Shown: positions 6,801 through 15,595, counted from the stretch's first letter. The stretch is DNA of 17,390 nt from Propionibacteriaceae bacterium (GCA_030528545.1 JAUMYR010000043.1:2851-20240), one strand, 5' to 3'. A program made the numbers and translations. The notes: generated by a model not told the origin, from the letters alone.

Positions 6801-8342
6801 ATGTCTGGCTCCGGCAGCCGAGCGCGCGGCGCGTTCATCGCGTGGGGGCGCATGCTCTTCACCGGGCTGGCGCTCCTAGCCCAGATCGCACTTCTGGTCG
6901 TGGTCACCTGGTATTTCCGCAGCCTGTCTCCTTGGGTGCTGACCGCCCAGCTGGTCTTGGCGGTCGTGGTCATCACGGCGATCGTCAGCTCCGACCTCAC
7001 ACCGGAGTACAAGCTCGCCTGGGTGCTGCCCCTCGGCATCGCGCCGATCTTCGGTTCGGTCTTCTACCTGCTGTATGGCTCCCATCCGCTCACCACCCGG
7101 GAGCGGCAGCGCGCCACAGCGATCGAAGCCAATGCCCGCAAAGCCCTGGGCGGCGCCCAGAGTGGCCACTCGGCGGACCTGAGCCCCTCCGCGGCGAAAC
7201 AGAGCGGCTACCTCACCAGGGTGGGCGGCTTCCCCTGTTATCGGGGGACACGGGTCGACTACTTCCCCCTCGGCGAGGCCGGTTTTGCCCAGATGCTGCG
7301 CGACCTGGACTCCGCCCGGTCTTATATCCTTTTTCAGTACTTCATCATCTCGGCCGGACAGATGTGGGACCAGATCTTCGAGGTGCTGGCACGCAAGGCC
7401 AGCGAGGGGGTCGAGGTCCGCGTCCTCTACGACGATGTCGGTTCCCACTTCACCATCCCACGGCGTTTCCACCAGACCCTCACCGAGGCTGGCATCAAGG
7501 TGCACGCGATCAACCCGCTGCGCCCCCGCCTTAGCCTGCGTTACAACCATCGCGATCACCGCAAGATCCTCGTCATCGACGGGCGGATCGGATTCACCGG
7601 CGGCATCAACATCGGTGACGAGTACATCAACGAGGTCGAGGTCTATGGGCACTGGAAGGACAACATGGTGCGGCTGGAGGGGCCAGCCGCATGGAGCCTA
7701 GCGGTGATGTTCTTCACCGCCTGGGACACGAAAGCCTCCCCCACTCCGCTGGAGTCCTACCGTCCCGCATCCGACGCCTCCGTGCCCGAGGCCCGCGGGT
7801 GGGTCCTGCCGTTCACCGATTCCCCCTTCGACGATCTCACGATCGGGCTCGACACCTACCTCAACCTGGTTTCCCAGGCCAGCTCGAGCGTCGACATCCT
7901 CACCCCCTACCTGATCCTCGACGCCCGCACGACCGCGACACTGGTCACCGCGGCCCGGTCCGGAGTGCGCGTGCGGATCGTGACGCCCCATATCGGTGAC
8001 AGCTGGCTGGTGCATGAGGCCACCCGATCCTTCTATAAGGTCTTGGTCTCGGCCGGGGTCGAGATCTATGAGTACACCCCCGGCTATGTCCACGCGAAGG
8101 TCGTCCTCGCCGACGGCGACACCGCGGTCGTGGGAACCATCAACTTCGACTACCGCAGCTTCTACCTGCACCACGAGAACGCGGTCTGGATGCACCGCGT
8201 CCCAGCGATCGCCAACATCGCCGCCGATTTCAGCGACGTGCTCTCCCGCAGTCAGCGGGTGGACGCGGCGACGCTGTCGGCCCTGCCGTGGTGGCGGCGT
8301 GTCGTCTGGGCCGGGGTGCGGGTCTTCGCACCGCTCATGTAA
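6801..8342 (+). CDS. Cardiolipin synthase-like phospholipase D superfamily protein
   Basis: A 513-residue protein with hydrophobic N-terminal segments (about 17-37, 45-63 and 72-91) followed by two phospholipase D domains. Each has an HxKx4D site: H253-R-K255...D260 in NHRDHRKILVIDG, and H431-A-K433...D438 in YVHAKVVLADGD, the latter followed by GTINFDYRS. Length, N-terminal membrane anchor and dual HKD match bacterial cardiolipin synthase (Cls). Cls condenses two phosphatidylglycerols to cardiolipin and glycerol at the membrane. Many actinobacteria instead use a CDP-alcohol-type synthase, so a related PLD transphosphatidylase role remains possible. It has its own leaderless promoter and is followed 23 bp later by the DUF1003 gene, which also has its own promoter. 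Confidence 0.88.
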   Translation: MSGSGSRARGAFIAWGRMLFTGLALLAQIALLVVVTWYFRSLSPWVLTAQLVLAVVVITAIVSSDLTPEYKLAWVLPLGIAPIFGSVFYLLYGSHPLTTRERQRATAIEANARKALGGAQSGHSADLSPSAAKQSGYLTRVGGFPCYRGTRVDYFPLGEAGFAQMLRDLDSARSYILFQYFIISAGQMWDQIFEVLARKASEGVEVRVLYDDVGSHFTIPRRFHQTLTEAGIKVHAINPLRPRLSLRYNHRDHRKILVIDGRIGFTGGINIGDEYINEVEVYGHWKDNMVRLEGPAAWSLAVMFFTAWDTKASPTPLESYRPASDASVPEARGWVLPFTDSPFDDLTIGLDTYLNLVSQASSSVDILTPYLILDARTTATLVTAARSGVRVRIVTPHIGDSWLVHEATRSFYKVLVSAGVEIYEYTPGYVHAKVVLADGDTAVVGTINFDYRSFYLHHENAVWMHRVPAIANIAADFSDVLSRSQRVDAATLSALPWWRRVVWAGVRVFAPLM

Positions 8343-8353
8343 ACCTGCCCCGC

Positions 8354-8359
8354 TAGAGT
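8354..8359 (+). promoter_or_regulatory. -10 element of a leaderless promoter for the DUF1003 gene
   Basis: TAGAGT is followed by exactly 6 nt (GGACTC) and the ATG at 8366. It lies in the 23-bp gap after the cardiolipin synthase stop, so the DUF1003 gene can be transcribed on its own despite its closeness. No Shine-Dalgarno site is visible. Confidence 0.58.
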
Positions 8360-8365
8360 GGACTC

Positions 8366-8845
8366 ATGCGACGCGGGCGGCAATGGCAGGGCGATCTGAT
8401 TGGTCGCGCCGCCGAATGGACAGCGGCCCGGATGGGCAGCGCACAGTTCTTGCTCGGCATGACGGTGTTCATTACCGCATGGTTCATCGTCAACGGCCTA
8501 CGCGAATTCGACCCGGATTTCTTCGTCCTCAACCTGCTGTTCTCGACGATGTCCAGCTACGCCGCCCCGCTGATCCTGCTAGCCCAGAACCGGGCCGGTG
8601 CCCGCGACCGCACCGCCATCGAGCACGACCGGGCGATCAACCGCCAGGCCCGCAACGACATGGACTATCTCTCGGTGCAGATCCGCCAGTTGCGGGTCTC
8701 GCTGGACGATCTGCCGACCCGGCGGGCGGTCCGTGAAGACGTCGGGCTGATCGGACAGGAGCTGGGTTCCTCGCCCACCTTGAGGGCACTGGCGGCGCGG
8801 CGCCGGAAACAGCTCGCCCCGGATTCTCCCCCGGGTCAGGGCTGA
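8366..8845 (+). CDS. DUF1003 family membrane protein
   Basis: A 159-residue protein with the DUF1003 pattern: MGSAQFLLGMTVFITAWFIV (first helix, 23-42), N43, then REFDPDFFVLNLLFSTMSS (FDP 48-50, LNL 55-57), a second helix (about 52-73) and QNRAGARDR (74-82). A charged helical tail follows (83-159). The molecular role of DUF1003 is not established. In other actinobacteria I recall these genes near magnesium transporter or CBS-domain genes, whereas here it follows a lipid-synthesis enzyme. Its 3' end overlaps the convergent symporter gene by 10 bp (8836-8845), leaving no room for separate terminators. Confidence 0.9.
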   Translation: MRRGRQWQGDLIGRAAEWTAARMGSAQFLLGMTVFITAWFIVNGLREFDPDFFVLNLLFSTMSSYAAPLILLAQNRAGARDRTAIEHDRAINRQARNDMDYLSVQIRQLRVSLDDLPTRRAVREDVGLIGQELGSSPTLRALAARRRKQLAPDSPPGQG

Positions 8846-10320
8846 GGCCTGCCCACCGCGCCAACCACCTCGTCCTGGCTGTTCCAGAACTCGACATAAC
8901 CGGGAAGCGCGACCCGGTCTTTGGTGAATACCGGGTCCTTGCCCTGGTCGCGTTGCCCGAGATAGTCCTTGAGCAGCTCGAAGGCGGGCCGGGACAGCAG
9001 CAGGATCGCGACCAGGTTGGTCAGTGCCATGAAGGCCATCATGAAGTCGGCGATCTTCCAGACCAGGCTGGCGGCGGCCAGGGAACCGCCGAGGACCGCG
9101 AGGGTGGCCAGCGCCCGGTAAGCGAATAGCAGCCCCGGGCTGGGGTTGATGAACTCTACGTTGGATTCACCGTAGTAGTAGTTCCCGAGGATCGAGCTGA
9201 AGGCCAGCATGAAGATGATGACCGTGAGCAGCACCCCAGACCAGGCACCAAGCGGGCCGGTGACCGCCTGGTAGGTGAGGTAGACCCCCTTCCTGGCGCC
9301 AGCCAGGTCAGGCTGGGAACTCAAGATGATGAACGCCGTGATGGAGCAGACCAGCATGGTGTCGAAGTAGACCCCGAGGGTCTGCACCAGGCCCTGCTTG
9401 ACCGGGTGGGTGACGGCTGCCGAGGCTCCCGCGTTCGGGGCGGACCCCAGGCCTGCCTCGTTGGAGAACATGCCGCGTTTCACCCCGGCGAGGATCACGG
9501 TGCCGACCGCCCCGCCGGTCGCGGCGTTGACGGTGAAGGCATCGGCGACGATGTGGAACAGCATCCCCGGTATCCCTCGCCAGTTGATCGCCACGATGAC
9601 CAGGCCGATCACCAGGTACAGGATCGCCATGATGGGCACCAGCTTGTCGGTGATACTGGCGATCCTGCGGATACCACCGAAGATGACCACCGCGGTCAGC
9701 GCACTCAGCGTGATCGCCACGGCCCAGCTGAGTCCGGCGCTGGGTGTGTCCTGTCCGAGGGTCGAAGAGATGGTCGAGACGATGGTGTTGGCCTGCAGCG
9801 AACTGAACGCGAAGGGGAAGGAGAAGATCAAGACGACCGCGAACCAGACCCCAAAGCCACGCGAGCCTAGCCCCCTGCGGATGTAGTAGGCGGGGCCGCC
9901 CCGGAATCCGTCCGCGTCGCGCACCTTATACGCCTGGCCAAGCGTCGACTCAATGAGGCTTGAGGCGGCACCGATGAAGGCCATCACCCACATCCAGAAC
10001 ACCGCCCCGGGACCGCCCAGCACGATGGCGGTGCCCACCCCCGCGATGTTGCCGACCCCCACCCGGGACGCCGCGGACACGGTGAAGGCCTGGAAGGAGG
10101 AGATCGACTGGGTGGTGCCGTCGGCGCGCCTGGGCGTGGGGTCCTTGAGGGTGCGGAACATGTCCGGCAACAACCTGATCTGTGCGAAACCGGTGCCGAA
10201 AGTGAAGTAGACGCCAACGACCGCGACCAGGGGAATCATCACCCAGGTCCATAACTGGTCGCCCCAGAACCCGACCTGCTTATCCAGCCAGCGAAACCAC
10301 TCACTGAGGGAGAAGTCCAT
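8836..10320 (-). CDS. Sodium:alanine/glycine symporter, AGCS family
   Basis: A 494-residue polytopic membrane protein with the AGCS signature. RVGVGNIAGVGTAIVLGGPG (86-105) precedes the helix with SLIESTLGQAYKVRD, GGPAYYI (141-147), and KRGMFSNEAGLGSAPNAGAS (281-300) with the invariant NEAGLGSAP core. AGCS carriers import alanine or glycine with Na+ or H+. The exact amino acid cannot be read from the sequence. The ATG at 10318-10320 has no Shine-Dalgarno but is preceded 6 nt upstream by TAGATT, fitting a leaderless transcript. Its end overlaps the DUF1003 gene tail to tail. The preceding tuf gene on the same strand is separated from it by a strong terminator, so the two are independent units. 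Confidence 0.95.
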   Translation of the reverse strand: MDFSLSEWFRWLDKQVGFWGDQLWTWVMIPLVAVVGVYFTFGTGFAQIRLLPDMFRTLKDPTPRRADGTTQSISSFQAFTVSAASRVGVGNIAGVGTAIVLGGPGAVFWMWVMAFIGAASSLIESTLGQAYKVRDADGFRGGPAYYIRRGLGSRGFGVWFAVVLIFSFPFAFSSLQANTIVSTISSTLGQDTPSAGLSWAVAITLSALTAVVIFGGIRRIASITDKLVPIMAILYLVIGLVIVAINWRGIPGMLFHIVADAFTVNAATGGAVGTVILAGVKRGMFSNEAGLGSAPNAGASAAVTHPVKQGLVQTLGVYFDTMLVCSITAFIILSSQPDLAGARKGVYLTYQAVTGPLGAWSGVLLTVIIFMLAFSSILGNYYYGESNVEFINPSPGLLFAYRALATLAVLGGSLAAASLVWKIADFMMAFMALTNLVAILLLSRPAFELLKDYLGQRDQGKDPVFTKDRVALPGYVEFWNSQDEVVGAVGRPQP

Positions 10321-10326
10321 GGCCGA

Positions 10327-10332
10327 AATCTA
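10327..10332 (-). promoter_or_regulatory. -10 element of a leaderless promoter for the AGCS symporter gene
   Basis: On the minus strand TAGATT is followed by 6 nt (TCGGCC) and the ATG at 10320. No Shine-Dalgarno site is present. An inverted repeat at 10341-10361 covers the expected -35 region. Confidence 0.6.
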
Positions 10333-10340
10333 AGCGACGC

Positions 10341-10361
10341 CGGGTTCGCCCGCCTAACCCG
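10341..10361. promoter_or_regulatory. Inverted repeat over the -35 region of the symporter promoter, possible operator
   Basis: CGGGTT (10341-10346) and AACCCG (10356-10361) are perfect 6-bp arms with a 9-bp spacer. AACCCGGGTT (10356-10365) is itself palindromic. If transcription starts at the symporter ATG, the arms span about -21 to -41, where a repressor or activator would act. Short GC-rich repeats are common by chance, so this is tentative. Confidence 0.3.
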
Positions 10362-10406
10362 GGTTGTCAGTGGCCATGCCGCCTCCCGGGAACTGGGCCG
10401 GGAAAG

Positions 10407-10446
10407 CGTTTGGCCCCGCGTCCCAACAGGGACGCGGGGCCAAACG
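10407..10446 (-). terminator. Strong hairpin terminator of tuf
   Basis: CGTTTGGCCCCGCGTCCC (10407-10424) and its exact complement (10429-10446) form an 18-bp perfect stem around the loop AACA. It begins 14 bp after the tuf stop codon in the direction of tuf transcription. On the minus strand the stem is followed by CTTTCCC, a short U-containing tail. It isolates the heavily transcribed tuf from the symporter gene. Confidence 0.85.
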
Positions 10447-10460
10447 GTGAGCCAGCTAGA

Positions 10461-11660
<1,200 letters not shown>

Positions 11661-11682
11661 TTGGGCTCCTAACTCGTTCACA

Positions 11683-11698
11683 CCCCGCGGTCGCGGGG
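11683..11698 (-). promoter_or_regulatory. Hairpin in the tuf leader
   Basis: CCCCGC (11683-11688) and GCGGGG (11693-11698) form a perfect 6-bp stem with a GGTC loop, ending 13 bp upstream of the tuf ribosome site (11666-11670). It could stabilise the mRNA leader. There is no evidence that it is regulatory. Confidence 0.3.
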
Positions 11699-11753
11699 AG
11701 TTGCTGTGGATGGTTCACCTCGCAGCGCGAGGCATGCGGGCGATCGTTTCGAG

Positions 11754-11759
11754 AGTCTA
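11754..11759 (-). promoter_or_regulatory. Candidate -10 element of the tuf promoter
   Basis: TAGACT on the minus strand would give a leader of roughly 85-90 nt before the GTG at 11660. A -35 at 17-bp spacing would be TGGCGA (11782-11777), a poor match to TTGACA. The gap contains no other gene. Confidence 0.35.
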
Positions 11760-11828
11760 CTCGTCCCACGCGATGCTCGCCACTCGGATGTTACCGTGTC
11801 CGCCCTCGACGAGCCCGCCGGGTGCACA

Positions 11829-11893
11829 AATGCTCCCACTCGGCGGCGAAATCGCCGCTTTCATGGCCGGATAGGCCATCGAGTGGGAGCATT
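11829..11893. repeat. 65-bp three-way-junction element between the sugar ABC operon and tuf
   Basis: A perfect 14-bp outer stem, AATGCTCCCACTCG (11829-11842) with CGAGTGGGAGCATT (11880-11893), encloses two further perfect hairpins. These are GCGGCG-AAAT-CGCCGC (11843-11858) and ATGGCC-GGATA-GGCCAT (11863-11879), joined by a TTTC linker. Nothing is left unpaired except the loops and linker. Read on the minus strand, the outer stem ends in CATTTGTG, so it may end the sugar operon transcript, whose last gene stops 42 bp earlier. The compound fold is more elaborate than a simple terminator. It could be a copy of a dispersed palindromic repeat, a structured RNA, or a miniature mobile element. I could not search for other copies. 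Confidence 0.6.
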
Positions 11894-11934
11894 CCGCCCT
11901 CAGCGAGTGCTTCCGGGGACGCGGGGAAGGCCGG

Positions 11935-12903
11935 TCACTTGGACTTCAGCGCGGCCAGCGCCTCCGCCGCATTGGCCTTGGTGTAGACCACGTTCTCGAC
12001 GATGGTTTCGGCCGGGACCGTCTTGCCCTCGATGAGGTCCGCGGCGGCGTCGGCGGCTTTCTTGCCCTGTTCCTGGGTGCCCTGGCCGACCGTCGCGGCG
12101 AGCTTGCCGTCCAGCACGGCCTGCAGGCCCTCGGAGGTCGCGTCCACACCGTAGACCTTGATCTCACCGGTCTTGCCCGCGGCGGCGACCGCCTGGGCCG
12201 CGCCGATCGCCATACCGTCGTTCTGGGACACGACGGCGTTGATGGTCTTGCCCGAGTTCAGCCAGTTCTCCACGGTGCTCAGCGCGGGCGCGGTCTCCCA
12301 GTTGGCCGAGGCCTCGAAGGCGGTCTTGAAGCCCTGGTTGGCGTCCATGACTTCCTTGAATCCAGCCGAACGGCCGATCTGCCCGTCCGAGCCCATGGGG
12401 CCGAGCAGCAGGGCCAGTTCGCCCCCGCTACCGAGGTCCTTGACGACCTGCTCCATGAGGATCCTGCCGGTCTTGACGGCGTCCGCGCCCACATAGGCCT
12501 TGGCCAGCGATGGCTCGCTGATCCGCTGGTTGACGATGACGACATTGGTGCCCTTGCTGGCGGCCTGCCTGACCGCCGGGACGACGCCATCGACCGAGAC
12601 CGGCTCGATGATGATGGCCCCCACGCCGAGGTTGACGGCCTGCTCAATCTGGGTCTGCTGACGTTCGGCGTCCTTGTTGGCGTCATAGACCTTGTATTCG
12701 AAGCCGCGCGCTTCGACCTGAGCCTTGACCGAGTCGGACAGCGCGATCGTGAACTCGTTGCTCATGTGGGTCATGAACAGCGCGATCTGCTTGGATTGGG
12801 TGGGGGCCTGAGACGGGGCCCCCTTCATCTCGGTGGCGGGGGTGCAAGCGGCCAGGGCCAGGCCGAGCAGGCCCGCCACGGCACCGATGATGGATCTACG
12901 CAT
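11935..12903 (-). CDS. CUT2-type sugar ABC transporter, substrate-binding lipoprotein (ribose/inositol-like)
   Basis: A 322-residue protein with the lipoprotein signal MRRSIIGAVAGLLGLALAAC, lipidated Cys20, then a Peripl_BP_4 (RbsB-like) fold. MTHMSNEFTIALSDSVKAQ begins the first strand-helix unit, DANKDAERQQTQIEQAVNLG follows, then IIIEPVSVDGVVPAV, and VSQNDGMAIGAAQAV (near RbsB's AQNDEMA) plus VYGVDATSEGLQAVLDGKLA in the second lobe. It captures the sugar outside the cell and docks on the permease. RbsB-type proteins bind ribose, xylose, galactose, inositol or AI-2, and I cannot choose. The ATG at 12901-12903 follows GGGAGGA. It is the last gene of its operon, 30 bp after the permease stop. 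Confidence 0.93.
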   Translation of the reverse strand: MRRSIIGAVAGLLGLALAACTPATEMKGAPSQAPTQSKQIALFMTHMSNEFTIALSDSVKAQVEARGFEYKVYDANKDAERQQTQIEQAVNLGVGAIIIEPVSVDGVVPAVRQAASKGTNVVIVNQRISEPSLAKAYVGADAVKTGRILMEQVVKDLGSGGELALLLGPMGSDGQIGRSAGFKEVMDANQGFKTAFEASANWETAPALSTVENWLNSGKTINAVVSQNDGMAIGAAQAVAAAGKTGEIKVYGVDATSEGLQAVLDGKLAATVGQGTQEQGKKAADAAADLIEGKTVPAETIVENVVYTKANAAEALAALKSK

Positions 12904-12933
12904 GAACTTCTTCCTCCCTTTTACTGTGTCAGT

Positions 12934-13893
12934 TCAGACGGTGATGAGTTTTTTGCTTCTCAGGTCGAAATAAACAGCGACCGCGATGATGGCTCCCTTG
13001 ATGATTGCCTGGTAGTTGGAGTTGACGCCGAGGATGTCGAGACCGCTGCTCATGACCGCGATCAGCAGGGCTCCGATCATGGCGCCGTACCACTTGCCCG
13101 CTCCGCCGCTCATGCTGATCCCGCCGATCACGACCGCGGCGATAGCGTCCAGTTCGTATCCCTGGCCCGCTGTCGGGGAGCCTTGCATGGTGCGCGAGGC
13201 GACCAGCAGCCCAGCGAACCCGGCCAGCGTCCCCGCGAGGGTGTAGACCCCCAGCAGATAACGTTTGGTGCGGATCCCCGACACCGTGGCTGCCTCGGGG
13301 TTGCCGCCGATGGCGTAAACCCGGCGTCCGAAGGTGGTCCTGGTGAGGACGAAGCCCGAGCCCAGCATGACCGTGACGAAGTAGACCACAAGGATCGGGA
13401 CGACGACGGCGACGGCGCTGGAGGCGATGTTCTCAAACTCGGGAGGCAGCCCGAAGACCGGAGACCCACCGCTGATGATGAGGGCCAGCCCGCGCACGCC
13501 GGTCATGGTGGCGAGCGTGATGATGAATGCGGGCAACCCGAGATAGGCCACGCCGACGCCATTGACGAGGCCTACCGCCGCCCCGGCGGCGAGCGCCACC
13601 ACGACCACCGCGATCAGCGGCAGTCCGCTGGCCTTCGCGGCCAGTGCCGCGACCACACCGGACAGGGCGACCGTGGAGCCCGCCGACAGGTCGATGCCGC
13701 CGCTGATGATGACGAACATCATGCCCACCGCGATGATCCCGTTGATGGAGGCCTGCCGCACGACGTTGATGAGGTTGCCCGGCTGAGCGAACCCATCGGG
13801 GGAGATCACCATGAAGAACGCCACCAGCAAGACCAGCACCGCGAGGATGCCGAAGTCGCGCAGGTAGTTCACCACTTTTGCGTTGATAGCCAC
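12934..13893 (-). CDS. CUT2-type sugar ABC transporter permease (RbsC-like)
   Basis: A 319-residue polytopic protein of the BPD_transp_2 family. The hallmark ISGGIDLSAGSTVALSG lies at about residues 63-79, and the late segment AIAAVVIGGISMSGGAGKWYGA, typical of RbsC/XylH/MglC, precedes the last helices. CUT2 permeases homodimerise to form the sugar channel. The start is GTG (13891-13893) with AAGGA (13905-13901) 7 nt upstream, giving MAINAKVVNYLRDFG. It follows the ATPase gene by 16 bp and precedes the binding-protein gene by 30 bp, the common ATPase-permease-binding protein order. Confidence 0.94.
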   Translation of the reverse strand: MAINAKVVNYLRDFGILAVLVLLVAFFMVISPDGFAQPGNLINVVRQASINGIIAVGMMFVIISGGIDLSAGSTVALSGVVAALAAKASGLPLIAVVVVALAAGAAVGLVNGVGVAYLGLPAFIITLATMTGVRGLALIISGGSPVFGLPPEFENIASSAVAVVVPILVVYFVTVMLGSGFVLTRTTFGRRVYAIGGNPEAATVSGIRTKRYLLGVYTLAGTLAGFAGLLVASRTMQGSPTAGQGYELDAIAAVVIGGISMSGGAGKWYGAMIGALLIAVMSSGLDILGVNSNYQAIIKGAIIAVAVYFDLRSKKLITV

Positions 13894-13909
13894 GGATATG
13901 TCCTTATAG

Positions 13910-15436
13910 TTAGTGGTTGTCCGGAGCCTCGGCGCCGACGTTGAGGAAGGCGGAGGCCAGTGCCAAGATTCGTTCCGAATCGAAGTCTTGCCGTTCCAGG
14001 ACGCCGCTGAGGCGCCCCTCGCACATGACCGCGATCCGGTCGGCCATGCCCATGAGTTCGGTCATCTCGGACGAGATCATGATGACCGCGATACCGTCGG
14101 CGACCAGACGGTTGATGAGCCGGTAGATCTCTTGTTTGGCCCCGATGTCGATGCCCCTGGTGGGTTCGTCAAGGATGATGACCTTCGGTGAGTTCTCCAG
14201 CCATTTCGCCAAGACGACCTTCTGCTGGTTGCCACCGCTGAGGTGGAGCACCGGAGTCGAGACCGACGGGGTCTTGACCCTGAGCCGCTCCACAGCGGCT
14301 GTGGCGGCGCGGCGTTGGGCCGCGCGGTTGAGCACGCCGCCGCGGGCGAACTTCCGCAAGGCGACCATGGCGATGTTCTCGCTGACCGAGCCGATGAGGT
14401 TGAGTCCGGTGCCCTTGCGGTCCTCGGTGACGAAGGCGATCCCGGAGGCGATGGCGTCCGCGGGATGGGAGACGCTGAGTTCTTGGCCGAGCATGCGTAC
14501 CGTCCCAGCGCTCACCGGGCGCAGCCCGCAGACTGCCTCCATCAGTTCCGAGCGTCCGGCCCCCACCAGACCGGCCAGCCCGAGCACCTCCCCGGAGCGG
14601 ACGGCGAAGCTCACCCCGCGCGCCCGGTCAGAGGTCAGGTTGTCCACCTCGAGGACGACCTCGCCGATATCGCACTCCCTCTCGGGGAAGAGTTCGTCGA
14701 TAGTCCGGTCCACCATGAGAGAGATGAGCGAATCGTCATCGAGTTGTTCGGCCGGGTAGGCGCCTACCAGAGTGCCGTCCCGCAGCACCGTGATGGCGTC
14801 GGCGATCTGGAAGATCTCGTCCATCTTGTGCGAGATGTAGATGAAACTAACCCCGTTGGCCGCCAGCCTCCTGATCTGGGCGAACAGCAACTCGGTCTCG
14901 CTCTCGGTGATCGCCGAGGTGGGCTCGTCCAGCACGATGACCCGGGCGTTCATCGAGATGGCCCGCGCGATCTCGACAAGCTGCATCTGCGCGACGCTGA
15001 GGGTGCGCATGGTGCGCCGGGGGTCGATCTCGATACCGATCTCGTCGAAGATCTGCTTGACGGCCCGCCTCATCCCGGCCAGGTCCGCGAGCGGAGAGCA
15101 GCTCGGGCCCAGCGGCATTTCGCGTCCAAGGAAGACGTTCTCGGCGACGCTCAGGTCAGGCACGGTGATGAGTTCCTGATGCACCATGGCGAGCCCGGCT
15201 TTCAGGGCCTCGTGCGGCCCGGCGAAGCTGACCTGTTCGCCATTCAGTTTGATCGTCCCCCGGTCGGCTTTGTAGATGCCGGTGAGCACCTTCATCAGCG
15301 TCGATTTGCCAGCGCCGTTCTCTCCCATGAGTGCCATAACTTCACCGGGACGCACGCGCAGCGACACCTCATCCAGCGCCACCACACCGGGAAACACCTT
15401 GGTGATCCCGCACATCTCCAAAGCAAACTCGGTCAT
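13910..15436 (-). CDS. CUT2-type sugar ABC transporter ATP-binding protein (RbsA/MglA-like, duplicated ABC)
   Basis: A 508-residue fusion of two ABC domains, as in RbsA and MglA. The first has Walker A GENGAGKST (38-46), Q-loop HQE (86-88), signature LSVAQ (146-150) and Walker B VIVLDEPTSA (166-175). The second has the degenerate Walker A GLVGAGRSE (289-297), signature LSGGNQQ (399-405) and Walker B VIILDEPTRGID (419-430). In this family the second P-loop is normally degenerate and the first signature normally reads LSVAQ, so these are not damage. It powers sugar import. The ATG at 15434-15436 follows AAGGAAGG (15447-15440). It heads the operon, and no LacI- or ROK-type regulator gene lies adjacent in the window. 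Confidence 0.95.
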   Translation of the reverse strand: MTEFALEMCGITKVFPGVVALDEVSLRVRPGEVMALMGENGAGKSTLMKVLTGIYKADRGTIKLNGEQVSFAGPHEALKAGLAMVHQELITVPDLSVAENVFLGREMPLGPSCSPLADLAGMRRAVKQIFDEIGIEIDPRRTMRTLSVAQMQLVEIARAISMNARVIVLDEPTSAITESETELLFAQIRRLAANGVSFIYISHKMDEIFQIADAITVLRDGTLVGAYPAEQLDDDSLISLMVDRTIDELFPERECDIGEVVLEVDNLTSDRARGVSFAVRSGEVLGLAGLVGAGRSELMEAVCGLRPVSAGTVRMLGQELSVSHPADAIASGIAFVTEDRKGTGLNLIGSVSENIAMVALRKFARGGVLNRAAQRRAATAAVERLRVKTPSVSTPVLHLSGGNQQKVVLAKWLENSPKVIILDEPTRGIDIGAKQEIYRLINRLVADGIAVIMISSEMTELMGMADRIAVMCEGRLSGVLERQDFDSERILALASAFLNVGAEAPDNH

Positions 15437-15468
15437 GGGCCTTCCTTAGCCTGGTCGGTAGTGAAACC

Positions 15469-15496
15469 AGAATAGTGCTGACAAAGAAGCACACAA
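15469..15496 (-). promoter_or_regulatory. Candidate promoter and operator of the sugar ABC operon
   Basis: On the minus strand TTGTGT (15496-15491) and TATTCT (15474-15469) are separated by 16 bp. The interrupted palindrome GTGCT-N8-AGCAC (15492-15475) fills the spacer and touches the -35 hexamer. The hexamers are recognisable but not consensus. A palindrome in this place is where a repressor would block the promoter. The bound regulator is unknown and not encoded next door. Confidence 0.45.
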
Positions 15497-15583
15497 CAAG
15501 CACCCCACCCTAAAGCCAAAAGCGTTATCTAACTGATATGTCCGAGCAAATACAACGAATCGGGGCGGCTCTGAACCATGCTC

Positions 15584-15589
15584 TAAACT
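15584..15589 (+). promoter_or_regulatory. -10 element of a leaderless promoter for the unknown two-gene operon
   Basis: TAAACT is followed by exactly 6 nt (TTGGCT) and the ATG at 15596. The arrangement favours the ATG over an in-frame TTG two codons earlier (15590). No Shine-Dalgarno sequence or clear -35 is present. Confidence 0.6.
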
Positions 15590-15595
15590 TTGGCT

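Noticed and set aside
11661..11681. Start of EF-Tu 7 codons earlier at 11681
   Set aside because: It would add residues not found in EF-Tu and translate the AGGAG ribosome site that serves the GTG at 11660.
11829..11893. The three-way-junction element as a tRNA
   Set aside because: It lacks a D-arm, an anticodon arm with seven-base loop, the TTC-containing T-loop and an acceptor stem with CCA or discriminator layout.
12766..13944. Plus-strand open frame spanning the sugar binding-protein and permease genes
   Set aside because: It crosses two real genes on the other strand and is dominated by Asp, His, Arg and Gly, with no start signal or motif.
14540..14575. Degenerate second Walker A (GLVGAGRSE) in the sugar ATPase as a loss of function
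   Set aside because: RbsA/MglA-type proteins characteristically have a degenerate second P-loop, so this is normal for the family.
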